From the NCBI GenBank assembly GCA_011800155.1, contig CM022368.1, positions 2,728,001-2,792,000 on the forward strand: 64,000 bases of DNA, given 5' to 3'. The notes beneath the pieces were generated by a model. That model made no database searches, was not told the DNA's origin, and worked only from the letters and a program-made list of their open reading frames with translations. Shown here piece by piece: positions 48,028 to 58,581 of the stretch. Numbering within the stretch: the stretch's first letter is position 1; each line of letters starts with the position of its first letter. The stretch is from Flammulina velutipes (lineage: Eukaryota; Basidiomycota; Agaricomycetes; Agaricales; Physalacriaceae). The position numbers and the translations under genes were made by a program.

Positions 48028-50988
48028 ATGGCATCGACAGCGAGCGCAGTGCCAGCGTATCTGCTTCCCGGCGTCGCTGTGTACCAGCCGTCTCATCTTG
48101 AAGGCGATCCCGCTCTGGCGACCGAGATATTACCAGGACCGCCGCCTCTCGTCTCTATCCAACAGTCTGGCCAGAAGCGCGACCCAAAGAAACCGGCTGT
48201 TGTGTACTCTTACCTGCCCGCTTGTGATCCTGGTACATCGTACTCTGGCATCGTCCATGGCACTCTCATCGGCCAGGAGTCTATAGCAGCAACTGGAAAA
48301 CGCACTCGAATGGACAAAAGGTGCGTCTCTGCGTCTGCTTGTATGCCACTCAATCTCACTTTTTTCGTCCGCTAATTCTTGTCCAACCCTCGTGCTTTCT
48401 TACCGTCACCTCGACAGCGCCGTCACCGGTCGCGCACAGCGTGCGTCAGCTCGCAATCAACCGACCACTGCACAGTCTGCAGACGGCCCACCGCCAACCG
48501 AGGTCGTTACATCCACCTCGGCACCTACGATTTACACAGATTCAGACTCTACCATGGTCGTCGACGATACCCCCAATCTTTCTCGCTCGACGTCTCTCCA
48601 AATCATCATTGAAAACGGCAGCACTAACGGACGCTCCAAACGCAAGGACAAGGGCAAGGGCAGGGAGACGGACGGCTCTGTTAGAGTCAAGGAAGAGCCT
48701 AGTGTTGCGCCCTTGCTGTCGCCTGAGCCTCCCACCGTGCATTCCGTGCGTTGCGCTGCCACATACTCGTTGCCTATCGTATCTCACGTCTTTCTAGCTC
48801 ACCAACGAAGACCACTGTTCCTCATGCCGCTCGCAGGGGTCGCAACTCGTGTACTGCGATGGGTGCCCCAAGGCGTTTCACTTGTGGTGTCTTGATCCGC
48901 CGCTGGAAAAGATAGACGAAGGCGACACAAAGTGGTTCTGTCCTGCATGCAATATTCGAAAGGTGCGCTCAATTATCCACGATATACATCCCCGCTCACA
49001 CCTAGCATCGCCAAGCACCCGCCCCGGAAACCTCCGCCATCCTTCATCTCACCTCTGATACACCTCGTGGAAACTTCGATTCCCACAGAGTACCAGCTCC
49101 CCAGCGACCTCCGCAACTTCTACAAAGACGGTGGGAGATAGGCTTTCTGTGCTCTGCCTCTCCAAACTGACCGCCGTTTACATCAGTGGCAACAGGAGCC
49201 AGGGGAACATACGTGGACACCTCAGAGATCAAGCAACCTCGGTTAAAGTATGCATCCCGCCATATATTCATTGCTCTTCTGTGCTCACTACTCTGGAATA
49301 GTCGCTTCGGACAGCAGGAGGACCGCGAGCCCTATCGGCTCAAGGACAGAAACGGGGACCCGGTCTTGTGTTATCGATGTGGTACATCTGCCATACCGGA
49401 CTCCCTCCCTGCCGCGAAACGTGCTCGACGCTCTACTTCGACTGCAAAGAGCGACACGTGGAAGAACATCGTTTCTTGTGATTATTGTGATCTGCATTGG
49501 CACTTGGACTGTTTGGATCCGCCCTTGTCCACCATGCCTGTCTTTCCAAAGAAGTGGATGTGTCCTAATCATGCAGACCGGGCGCTTGTGAGTTGATTGC
49601 TTTAGAGTGATTGCGGGGATTGACTGGGTTTTTCTCTTGCAGCCCTCTAGGCATCGAGTTCCTCGCGCTGCACCGGTCATCGAAATAACCAAACCCAAGC
49701 AATTCAACAATGGGAACATCGAGATTATTCCGTCGCAGACGCCTACGACCAGTCACATTCGACCTAAAATGAATGTAGACGAGGTTCTGATCAATGGGCG
49801 GCGGTACAGAGTCCCGGAGCGCATCATATTGCTGGACTTTTGGAGCAAGATTGATGCGAAGACTAACGGAGGGTACGTTCTCCGAAACCTGTTGCTCCAA
49901 GTGCAAAATCTGAATTAGATGATGTATAGGGTGCACGACGATGATTCTCGAATGTCGTCGCCCTTGACATCTTTGAGCTCTTCTAGTGACCTAGATGAGA
50001 CTCCAGGCTCTCCAATGGATGACATCTCTGCTGCACAGGTAACTTGTGATTCAAGTTATCAATTCTGAGTGTTCATTGCGTCACAGATGCTTTATGAGTT
50101 CCAACAGGCCTCGCAGACCGCCTCTTCGAGCCGTACCCCGTCCAAATCGACGACTGTTCCAGCGCCGCGTGACATTGACGATAAACTTCGTCGAATATGG
50201 CCTGTTATCAAGGTTGGAGAGCTGCCTTTTCTTTTTCTTTTTGTGAATTGACGTTCTGGATAGCCTCCTGCCGCCGGGTCATCTTCAACGGCAGGGCCTT
50301 CGACGACCACTGCAAAACGGAAGAAGTCAACTCCGTCGGTGCCGGACTCGACGAGGGAACTACGGTCTACGCGGGGAACACCTAGGCTTGGGGAATCTTC
50401 GTCTTCATCCAAGGTTGGTCGATCAACCCGTATACAATATGTCATATTGAAAATCTCGATAGAGTGCGAGCCGTGCACCGGAGGAGGCCCCAGCTCCAGT
50501 GGCTTCGACGTCGACTCCATCCTTGGCTCCCATAGCACCGCGAAAGATCATGCGTGTCAAGGTCTGTTCTACGTTTTAGTTATGTCGAATATGGCTTACC
50601 CTTTTGATAGATCGAAGACCCGGAACGTACCATCACATCTGTGAGTGCCCCTCCTGCTGGCGCTGTTACACCCAAGCGACGCAATGCGCGTAAGAGTCTC
50701 CCTGATGCAGAAGGTGCGGCGGAGGAGAAGCCTAAGCGGGGGAAGAAGCGTAAGGATCGAGATGATGATGGGGACTACATCTCGAAGGGGGTGAAGGCCG
50801 CTGCGAACGCGGCGACGGCGACAGCGAAGGGACGAAGAAAGTCTGTAAGGACACCAACGTCGCCTACTACGTCGTCTGGGCCGCCGGCTGCTGCTCCGGC
50901 AACACCGTCACTCAAAATTCGTTTACGACTGAACCCTCCCGCGTCAGTTGCGCCTCCTGCTTCTAGTAGCGCCGACACGTCTGCTTAA
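48028..50988 (+). CDS. double PHD-finger protein, Rco1-like (Rpd3S histone deacetylase subunit)
   Basis: ATG 48028 begins MASTASAVPAYLLPGVAVYQ. The first PHD finger is split by introns near 48750-48800: it reads CSSCRSQGSQLVYCDGCPKA then FHLWCLDPPL and KWFCPAC. After a linker comes EDREPYRLKDRNGDPVLCYR with CGTSAIP, a Cys pair preceding CDYCDLHWHLDCLDPPLSTM and KKWMCPNH, the second PHD. This two-PHD arrangement with the EPYRLKDRNG.PVLCYRC block resembles yeast Rco1, which with Eaf3 targets the Rpd3S deacetylase to H3K36-methylated genes. A mid-protein segment (MNVDEVLINGRRYRVPERII) and a long Ser/Pro/Lys-rich tail follow. The C-terminal end, LKIRLRLNPPAS, is basic. About nine introns. Rco1 is the likely identity; another PHD adaptor is possible. 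Confidence 0.72.
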
Positions 50989-51334
50989 TGTTTACTTTAT
51001 CTGTACGCACGCTTTCTGATCGCCATTGGCTGAATCCAGTCGCTTTTTGGTACATATGTGGCCTATACCGCTTATCCTCGAATGCTCCTGGTATGTGCAA
51101 TATGTTAGTCAATAAGCTATGGTATTGCCCATTCTATTTGCGACGATGTGAATCCTGGAAGCTTCACTTCTTGGGCTTAGACCGCGGGCGCTGCATTCAT
51201 TGTGATATTTTATCCCCGTCTGTTCCATACTTATCGTCTCTTCCGTCCCATAGCTTACGTGGCGCATCCATCGATTTCATCAATACATCGAATTGCTATA
51301 TTTGTACAAAGTCAAAACCTTGGGTACCTAAGCT
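50989..51334. other. intergenic region between convergent genes
   Basis: No gene is seen. Presumed overlapping 3' UTRs of the PHD gene and the lectin gene. Confidence 0.5.
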
Positions 51335-51989
51335 TTAAGCCTCAATGAACCTCCAACTCTGGTGGGGGGCAGTGCCCTGCTCCTCCGTCCACTGGCCCCA
51401 AACGGCGACACGCGTGTTGTTCTCCGGCTTGCCGCCATCGAGGTCGAGGTTGAAGCATGGGTGGGCGTAGATCCTGGGTACACCGTCAGCGGCAAGCAGA
51501 ACATATGAGGCATGATATGATACACATACCTGAAGCCCTTGCTAGCGAGGTGGTTGTCGACGTTCATGTGCCACTCGAAAGGTTGGCTATGATACGAAAT
51601 TAGCCCAGCGACGTATGTGGAGCGTTGTGGGAGACGTACTCCTGACCGATGACGGACTTGTTGTCGCCAGCCTGGTTTCCCTCGACTGCGAGGTACTTGC
51701 CGTCACGCTTGTTGCGGAAGGTCCACTGATGGAATGTGGAGGTCAGACGCTGAGGACGAAGACATGTGAGGTATGCATACCTTGCCGCTGGAGCCTTGCT
51801 TCACCTCCCATTTCTGGTTCTCGCCTTCGTGGCTGCTGTATCCGATAACGTGACCATCAGCTACGTTCAACGTCAGTTCACAGGCAGTGTCATCGATGAG
51901 ATGTACTGACATTTGAGGTCGAGGGCGGTGCCCGACTTGGCGTTGCGGATGAAGAAGGTCTTGCCGTTGGCGGGTGATACGAAGGACAT
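51335..51989 (-). CDS. ricin-B-type (beta-trefoil) lectin
   Basis: A small single-domain lectin of the mushroom ricin-B family, which bind Gal/GalNAc or fucosylated glycans and often act in defence against fungal grazers. ATG 51989 gives MSFVSPANGKTFFIRNAKSG with no signal peptide, so it is cytosolic. Four introns are joined in frame: FFIRNAKSGTALDLKSDGHV, YSSHEGENQKWEVKQGSSGK (QKW), WTFRNKRDGKYLAVEGNQAG, PFEWHMNVDNHLASKGF, NTRVAVWGQWTEEQGTAP and HQSWRFIEA. The QxW-like motifs QKW and QSW mark two of the three trefoil lobes; the PFEW lobe is the third. The length of about 140 residues is typical. A TATA box lies upstream. The stop is TAA at 51335-51337; another frame open to 51328 is a shadow of the last intron. 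The binding specificity cannot be read from the sequence. Confidence 0.85.
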
Positions 51990-52307
51990 TGCTTGACTGG
52001 CGGAAAGTAAGATAGATGGATACAAAGGAGGGAGGAAAGACTCGCCTTGGTTATCGATGGGATGTGATGGTGGAGGTGGGTGAAAGACAGACAGAACGGT
52101 CAGCAGCCTTTTTATACGAGGGCCTGGACAAGACGTCATCGTCACTTTGAATAACGGTGTCAAGGCCACGCGCCAAGCTCGATAATAGGAGGAACGTGCA
52201 GAACGCTGACCGCGCGCCGTGAATAACAATATTCTCATTTCCGTCCTATAGACATTAGCCGGATTAGATATTATGTAGAGCATAACTGAGGTAAGAAGAC
52301 ACAACGA
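51990..52307. other. lectin promoter region
   Basis: Besides the TATA box at 52107-52115 I see no gene. The right part is the 3' flank of the ING gene. Confidence 0.45.
52107..52115 (-). promoter_or_regulatory. TATA box of the lectin gene
   Basis: On the minus strand the sequence reads GTATAAAAAGG, 118-126 bp before the lectin ATG (51989). A strong TATA box fits the high or inducible expression of such lectins in mushroom tissue. Inferred from motif and position. Confidence 0.5.
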
Positions 52308-53567
52308 TTAAGCACGGTATGCTTCATTCACCCTTCTCTTCTTCTTGTTCGTTTTTCGGTTCACGTTAACGCCTCCGAAAATACGGCCACCTTTGCAATC
52401 GTTGCAATACCATTTGACGGATGTCGGTGCTTCGTCCAAACCAACGCAGCGTATATGGAACTAGGTTGCATGAGCTTGTATATTGAAGAATCATAACACA
52501 ACATACCCATTCGATTTTGCAGTTCATATTGTCGCAACCAATCATCTGGAAATATTTAGCCGAACAAACTGACTCAAGAAAGCACGAAACTTACCTCCCC
52601 ATATGATACCTCGTTACAGATGCAATATCTCGGCTCGTTGGGGTCTGCAGATTGTGGGACAGGTAGGGTGAGTTTGAATTTCAAGGTAGGAGCTTCGTTT
52701 TGGGCGGCCTTTCCGCTGCGACCTGAGGTCAGCGCCTTTGGGTTCAAAGATGCTGCCGTTGCGTCCATGATCTCGGTCTCTGGAGTCTCATCGTCGCTCA
52801 TAGGGCTGACAGCAGTATGCTGAGCGCGTATCCATTTGTCTGGCATAACGATGGGAGGCAGATATAAACCTGAGCTCGACTGAGATGATATGGCATTCTC
52901 TTGCTCTGAGATGGCGTGGTCTATCAGGCGAATGTGACGTTCAATCTGCAGCATTGTAGAATGACAAGGATCGAGAACAAGTGTCGCTGCACGTACCGCT
53001 TCTTGCATTGTTTGCGCTAGATTAACTTTTTCTTCCCCAGAACGGACCCATTCGTCCATGTTGCACGCTATGCGGGGAATGATATCCGACGATTTCATTG
53101 GTGCAGCAGAAGATTTGTCGGGGTGCATTGACGGGTCCGTCGCGGGGGCCTGTGAGTGGCTGTCGCTACCTCGTCGAATGTCATAGTAAAGTCGAAGCTG
53201 AGATTTTATCGTTTCAGTAAGAGCTGCGAGGGCTAAATTAGCAGGCGCAAGGGATAATGAGCATGAATACTGACCCGTTACATTCTGGTCAACTTCGCCA
53301 ATGAGCGACATTTTCCTCCGAGCAGTGTGTCCAAGCTGATCGAGACCTTCAAAGGGTGTACGATATAAGTCTACGCGTCGTTGAGCTCTTAGGTGACGCA
53401 CCTTCGAAGAACTCTTCGCGCACGGATTTTGCAATAGCTTCTTCATCCTCCGTGTCTAATTCCTCATCACTCTCGTCCTCGCTCGATGCTTCATCGACTA
53501 CCTTGCTTGCTTCTGGCACTGATAGAGTTTCAGAGTGTCGTCGTTTCCGTGAACGAAGAGATAACAT
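52308..53567 (-). CDS. ING-family PHD-finger protein (histone acetyltransferase/deacetylase subunit)
   Basis: ATG 53567 gives a basic start (MLSLRSRKRRH) and an acidic stretch (EDESDEELDTEDEEAIAKSV). The body has the helical ING-like N-terminal domain (LRAQRRVDLYRTPFEGLDQ, LAQTMQEAVRAATLVLDPCH, LQIERHIRLIDHAISEQENA). The C-terminal end carries an ING-type PHD finger assembled across introns: PRYCICNEVSYGEMIGCDN, CKIEWFHIRCVGLDEAP and VKWYCNDCKGG, which binds H3K4me3. It ends NEAYRA, stop at 52308-52310. ING proteins sit in NuA4/NuA3- or Rpd3-type complexes. Which complex cannot be decided here; the extended middle region is longer than in Yng2. The region around its start codon has a diverged copy at 56611-56710. 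Confidence 0.82.
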
Positions 53568-54067
53568 TAAAGAGATGATATCAAGGTGAGAGTTTTGGGC
53601 AAGGTTCGGATCACCGTTGGATCACCGTGCCGGTATACACTACGACTACTATTGAAGGCGATACTTAAGATCTATATTAGTGCAGACTAGCTATTAAATA
53701 TCTGACAGATACTTTTTGGCCGAAATTGATAAGTACCCGCCACCCAGGTGCACACCCGGGTGTATACCCGCATTGAAGTTTGGCACCATACCCACGGGCA
53801 TCGCGAAACACCCAGTATTCCTGAACATCTCTAGTGCAACCTATTTGCTCCTGGCATCCTTGTTACCTATTCAAATCTCCTCGGGAAAGCTCTGGACACC
53901 TGCGCATACTCAGACATGTTCGGAAATCACAAAGAATCATCATGTCATTATATATAGAAATGAGTGAGCTACGACTACAAAAGTCTTTCAAAGTGCCCGA
54001 ACGCAAAAACTTGTGATCGAAGGCAGGTCCAGCCAACATTTTGACAAAGAGCAATAAACATGATTTG
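53568..54067. other. intergenic region
   Basis: No supported gene. It contains the ING promoter and the 3' flank of the next minus-strand gene. A short run around 53735-53770 repeats a CACCCGGGTGTA-type palindrome (ACCCAGGTGCACACCCGGGT). Confidence 0.45.
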
Positions 54068-55196
54068 CTACACACCTCTAACCAGGGTGAAGGGGTACCC
54101 GACAGTGAGCGATTCAAATGTAGAGGGGAAGATGCCCTTGTCAATGGGATTTGGTGTCTTCCGCATGCCACTGATAACGCCACCGGAGCCGCCGTCCCCC
54201 TTCCCGCCGCTTCCCTTTTGTTTGCCGCTTCCCTCCTTCCCGATGCCTTCCTCCTCCTCGCTAATTTCCTCCTCACTGTTCGCCAGATCAGCAGGAAGGC
54301 CGTCTAGAGGAGTATAGCGAATGCCGATAAGGTCGCGGAAGACACTGCCTGTTATCGTACAACGATCGTTTATATACTGATCCTGTTTCCAGGCCTCGAT
54401 GGCCTCAGAGCTGTTGAAGAAAAGTAATACTGAGCATCGTGCATGATCTTTAATGAGTGAGTAAAATGACATACGCAAAGTGGCGACAGCCGAGGTAGGA
54501 GAATCCTAGCTTGGGGAAAAAGAACGGGAGCATGTGGCGGGTACGGAGCGAATTGAGAAGATCTCTAAGTGTCGGCACACCGATGATGGGGAGGGCGAAG
54601 AGCGCGACAGCGGAGTGGGACTCGCCAGTGTAGCTGCGGACTTTGATATCGAAGCTCCCCGGTGCCGGGGCACCTTGGGGGAGAAAGGCAAAGACAGAGG
54701 CTGCGTCCCCGGAACTGCCGGACGTACTAAAGACAGAAGCTGCGTCCCTGGGGCTACCACTCTCCATGATGCTGGAGCCGTCTCGAGAAAGGAGACTGGC
54801 AGTGGGAGACGCTTCGTCGGAGGCCCAGGAGGTCGACTCTACCGAGGCGGAGAAGGTGGAGCCGAAGCTTAGAACACTACTACGGTCACTAGGTGCATAT
54901 CGAGCTTCGGTCGAGCTAAAGCTCGCATCGGGATTTACGACATTCATCGAAAACCGAATCGTGTGGCGCTCGGTAGTTATATCTGCCTTGTGTACATGGG
55001 CCCAGTAGGCGACATGGTTTTTTATCTTATAGGACTGCGCAAGGTCTCGCAATTCGTTGCCGGTCGACACCATATTCCCAGACTTGAGGATTTCGATGTA
55101 AAGCGGACCAGCTAGGCGGACGTCCTGGATTTCGTCGGGAACATTATCAATGGTGAAGTCGATTGGGCGGACATCGTCGGTGTTGATTGCGGACAT
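54068..55196 (-). CDS. unrecognised protein with acidic/Ser-rich low-complexity regions
   Basis: ATG 55196 begins MSAINTDDVRPIDFTIDNVP and the first exon continues to GCRHFA. A GTATGT..CAACAG intron (about 54408-54470) joins it in frame to SEAIEAWKQDQYINDRCTIT. Total about 355 residues. The first 90 residues look ordered (IDFTIDNVPDEIQDVRLAGP, YKIKNHVAYWAHVHKADITT). The middle is Ser/Ala-rich with a duplicated DAASVFS/DAASVFA motif. The C-terminal part has EEEISEEEEGIGKEGSGKQK, then PSTFESLTVGYPFTLVRGV, ending at 54068. No domain is recognised. The structured N-terminus and the splice fit support a real gene. Confidence 0.6.
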
Positions 55197-55515
55197 CTAA
55201 TTCCGAAGTGAAACGGGAAGGAGAAGGAAACCATGGTTAGCATACTCATGAGAGATAGACGTACAAACATACTTTTGGGGGATCAAAAAGGGGACTTCTG
55301 TGGTTGCAGCGGGCAGGTTGTTAATATGCGATCGCGCAATCGATCGTCGTACTGTTAGCCGCATAGGGGATGTTTGCTGTTGTTTGTTCCCTGAACGGTT
55401 TCAACGTTCAACGTTCATTGCAACCCTACGCTCTACTCTGCACTGTCTGCTTCCTTAAGTGAGGTCCTCTGCAGGCTCTGGCTCCTTTGTACTTCCACTT
55501 ATATACATTCTAGCC
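55197..55515. other. divergent promoter region
   Basis: Between two divergent genes. No gene. A pyrimidine-rich stretch (about 55430-55460) and TATATACATTC at 55500-55510 precede the ATG at 55516. Confidence 0.45.
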
Positions 55516-56529
55516 ATGGCAGATGATCAAATCTGGTATTCAGCGAACATCCCCGCAGACTTTCCGAGCCACGACGACATCTTCAATTCATGCATTAGAG
55601 CTGGTCACAACCGAAACGGCGTCTGCATTCAAGTTGCAAGCAAGCCTAGATTCTGGGTCAAATACGGGGAGCACTCTGTCATTCGAAATGAAGGCTGCAC
55701 ACAGGCTCATGTAGCAGCGATCGTCAACGCCAACCCTACGAGCGTCGTCTGCGTCCCCGAGGTTTACCTTGGCTTCTCTAGAGGGAAGCGTGGGCATATC
55801 GTCATGGACTTTGTTCATGGTACTACACTCGCTGAACGCAAGTCGCCCAGAGGACTTTACTACAAGGACGATCTTGACGCTGTTGCTGCCGCCGTTCAGC
55901 AGCTCACCGAAATGAAAATGCCCGCGGGAACTGCCCCTGGTCCCGTTGGTGGTGGTTGGATCGGCCATGATTTCTTCCACGAATGCCTGTCCGCGCTCAA
56001 GTATCGCTCTGTCGGACAACTCGAGGCGCAGATAAACGAGGTAAAAGTTTTATTCGATTTTAGTACTTTGCATGACATCCATCCTCTGTTAATCAAGGTG
56101 CTTCGCCCTCTAGGTAATAAGAATCTTCGTGTCGATTTCCGGAACGAGACCTTAGACGGCCTAGTCCTTTGTCTATCCGACCCCAACGCTTCCAATTTTA
56201 TGATTGACGACACAGGAAAACTGTGGGCTATCGACTTTGGCCGCACATGCTTTCTGCCGCCCTCCTTCGTGTCCTACTCGTTGACGACCTCGTCAGACGT
56301 CTTTGTACAGCGTGTGGCACGTCGCGTCAACTATCCGCTTTCTGCCAACCTCCGAGCGATGAGTATTGCTTCGGGTCGACTGGTCATTTCTAATAACAAC
56401 GCCTTGGGTAAGTAAATGTGTCTCACTACTCACTACATGGCATTACTCACCATTCGCATAGGTGCCACTGTTAGGCAATCTCCGTCTAGCTCTATCAAGA
56501 GCAGCGATGGGCAGATTTCATCATCATAA
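55516..56529 (+). CDS. aminoglycoside-phosphotransferase/kinase-like protein
   Basis: ATG 55516 starts MADDQIWYSANIPADFPSHD. Features of an APH/choline-kinase-like fold are visible: KPRFWVKYGEHSVIRNEGC (a possible ATP Lys in VKYG), CVPEVYLGFSRGKRGHIVMDF (hinge), then LCLSDPNASNFMIDDTGKLW (HGD-like catalytic loop, here SDPNASN) and AIDFGRTCFLPPSFV (metal-binding D). The last exon (about 56460-56529) reads GATVRQSPSSSIKSSDGQIS and ends in TAA. Two exons, about 318 residues. The catalytic-loop His-Gly of APH is Leu-Ser (LS), but Asp and Asn are kept. This resembles a family of small kinase-like proteins common in mushroom genomes, with unknown substrate. It is a different family from the kinase-like gene at 34449. 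Confidence 0.7.
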
Positions 56530-56610
56530 GATTCGTAATGTGAATTTCCTCGAACGAGAAGACCTACTTGTATTTGCATGCACTGAATAGGTCTATTGCG
56601 AGACCATGCA

Positions 56611-56710
56611 CATGACTGCTTGTCGTCGTTTCCGTGAACGCAGAGATAACATTGGAAAGATGAGGGTTCTGGTCGAGGCTCGGATAGCTGGGCCGGTATA
56701 CGAGCACTAT
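56611..56710. repeat. diverged copy of the ING gene start region
   Basis: The sequence TGTCGTCGTTTCCGTGAACG and following bases match 53536-53640 (the first codons and 5' flank of the ING gene) in the same orientation. Recognisable blocks continue through AGAGATAACATT, CGGTATAC and CACTATTGAA. There is no coding continuation. Confidence 0.7.
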
Positions 56711-56812
56711 TGAAATCTATACAGTCACACTGACAAGAGGATTACAAGTAGTCGATGAATATATCTCGCCACAGGTCGTATATGATACAGTCAAGGGAAA
56801 AGACCATACATG

Positions 56813-57869
56813 TCATCTAATCTCGACGACTCTCGTGCCCCAGTCCTTTTTCAAACTCTCTTCGACAATCGCATTCAGCTCCTTCGCTTTGCCGACCGCA
56901 ACGTTAATATAAGACAGCAGGTCGTCAGCGACCAGAGGTACGCCACCAGATTTTTGGACTACGCAGAGTTCGCGTTGAGCATTCAATGCCACCGACATGA
57001 GTCCTGCACTTAACCGCTGCTCGAGTGTGGATGGATCGACAACTGGTTGGGTCGTAGGGTCGGGGAAAAATGCAAAAGTTATGCAGAACGGAGTATGATG
57101 GATGGATAGTGGCATCGGTGCGCGTTCCGTTGGTGGATGCTATCAAAAATGAGCTTCGTTACCAGTATTGTAGTAGTAGAATTTTCACATACCACAGTCA
57201 CTTCGTCGCCCACAACTTCCACTTCAGGTCGTCGAAAATGTTTTAGAGCAACTATGCCTGCTAGACAAGCACAATCGAGCAGATTACCCGCGTCGGCAAG
57301 ACAGTGTATCGTCAGTCGCAAATGCCACACCTAAAGAACGCTTGTATGTCGCAAACACGCTATAGATAAATCGAACTCACGCGTTGGCCAGCAATTACAC
57401 AGAGAGATTCCTTGTCGAGGGCGTCGCTACGCCTCAAAACTTTGTCCAGCATTCGTGTGATAGTCACTTCTTCTTCGGACGGGCTGAATACATGGTCATG
57501 GAGTGGAAACAAGGATGTATACACGTACCTACCGACCGATCTCGTACTCGCTTGAAGCCATGGGCGAGAGCTCTGAATGTATGGAGAGGATGCCTTCGAA
57601 GGGGCGTTCTGGAGTGGGTTTGACCATTGTTGCATCGATGTTGGCTAGCACGCTGAGGTGGATGTATGAGTTGAAGGCGGAAAGACGAGTGAAGCCATGC
57701 ATGCGTACCGCGTTTTACCCATCGCGCATTCGACGCAGCCAAGCTCTGCGCCAAACGTGAGCGTCGGAGTACGCATTTCGAGTGGCAAACGTCCATCGAG
57801 CCTGAGCGACTGCTTGAGCGATTCAAAGAGGAACTCTTTCTCAGGAATTGAAGGTGATGGTGGACGCAT
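56813..57869 (-). CDS. RRP45: exosome complex subunit RRP45 (EXOSC9)
   Basis: RRP45 is a RNase PH-fold ring subunit of the RNA exosome, which processes and degrades RNA in the nucleus and cytoplasm. From ATG 57869 (MRPPSPSIPEKEFLFESLKQ) it has the diagnostic SLRLDGRLPLEMRTPTLTFG. Then come CVECAMGKTRVLASIDATMV, PFEGILSIHSELSPMASSEY, TRMLDKVLRRSDALDKESLC, VIAGQRVWHLRLTIHCLAD, and, in the C-terminal half, CACLAGIVALKHFRRPEVEV. It ends GTRVVEIR at 56813. About five introns (the exons overlap a shadow frame around 57500-57760). The ring-lining residues identify RRP45 rather than RRP46/RRP42. It shares a 35-bp divergent promoter with TRM112. Confidence 0.88.
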
Positions 57870-57904
57870 GATGGCAAGCCAGCTTTTTTCTTTCCGCGAT
57901 CATC
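57870..57904. promoter_or_regulatory. 35-bp bidirectional intergenic region (RRP45 / TRM112)
   Basis: Only 35 bp separate ATG 57869 (RRP45, minus) from ATG 57905 (TRM112, plus). Both starts match the family N-termini closely, so the gap is reliable. Core elements must be shared or internal to one gene. Confidence 0.75.
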
Positions 57905-58421
57905 ATGGTCCGTCTCATCACCCACAACCTTCTCGCCTGCCATGCAAAAGGATGCACTTCAAATAACTTTCCTCTCATCTTCAAGGACGTTCAGATAGAA
58001 CTGCGCGAGGCAGAGCTCAATCCAGAATTTCTCAAGGGTTTTATGCCAAAACTTGAATGGAATGCATTGATCGCTGCAGCGCGGCAGGTGAGTCTCATTA
58101 CGCTCGGACAATCACCGTGGATACTAACAATACCAGCTAGGAGATACATCTCTTCCACAGGAGCAGCCAGAAATGCTCGATGATGATTTCTTGAAAAGTC
58201 TACACCATGTCCTCCTCGAAGTCAGTTCGTAATCAAGTCGATCTATCCATTTTCCCAACTTCGAGTTTAGATGCACGTTGAGGAAGGTTCAATGACATGT
58301 CCAAACTGCCAACATGTCTACCCCATATCGAATGGAATACCGAACATGGTGAGCGTTTTAACGCTGCATTTCGATATTTTACTGACGCCACTAGCTCCTT
58401 GCCGAACATGAAATCGGTTAA
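57905..58421 (+). CDS. TRM112: TRM112, activator subunit of rRNA/tRNA/eRF1 methyltransferases
   Basis: This zinc-finger protein activates the methyltransferases Trm9, Trm11, Mtq2 and Bud23. The start [20 protein letters not shown] is the family N-terminus, with Cys residues 12 and 17. It continues through [20 protein letters not shown] and [20 protein letters not shown]. After an intron come [20 protein letters not shown] and, after another, [20 protein letters not shown], where Cys-Pro-Asn-Cys is the second zinc pair. The last short exon (about 58395-58421) gives LLAEHEIG, so that the terminal [14 protein letters not shown] matches the conserved end. About 125 residues in four exons. Confidence 0.94.
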
Positions 58422-58581
58422 CGGGGGTGGATCATTGACTATAGGGCTTTCATGCTGTGTTGGCAGTATCTACTGTGCCCTTATTCTCAGGAAATATACG
58501 TGCAAGCATGTTTCATAAGGGAGTCTCATCCATTTCCAAGGTGAATAAAACGGGCCTTTGACAAGCCTTTGTTTCAATATA
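58422..58581. other. 3' flank of TRM112
   Basis: A short intergenic stretch. No gene. Confidence 0.4.

Noticed and set aside
51328..51567. 79-residue ORF ending at 51328 as the lectin C-terminus
   Set aside because: It reads through an intron and shifts frame. The spliced frame ends with the QSW motif and a TAA at 51335-51337.
57464..57943. 159-residue minus-strand ORF over RRP45
   Set aside because: It runs through RRP45 introns in the wrong frame; the RRP45 exons carry the family motifs.
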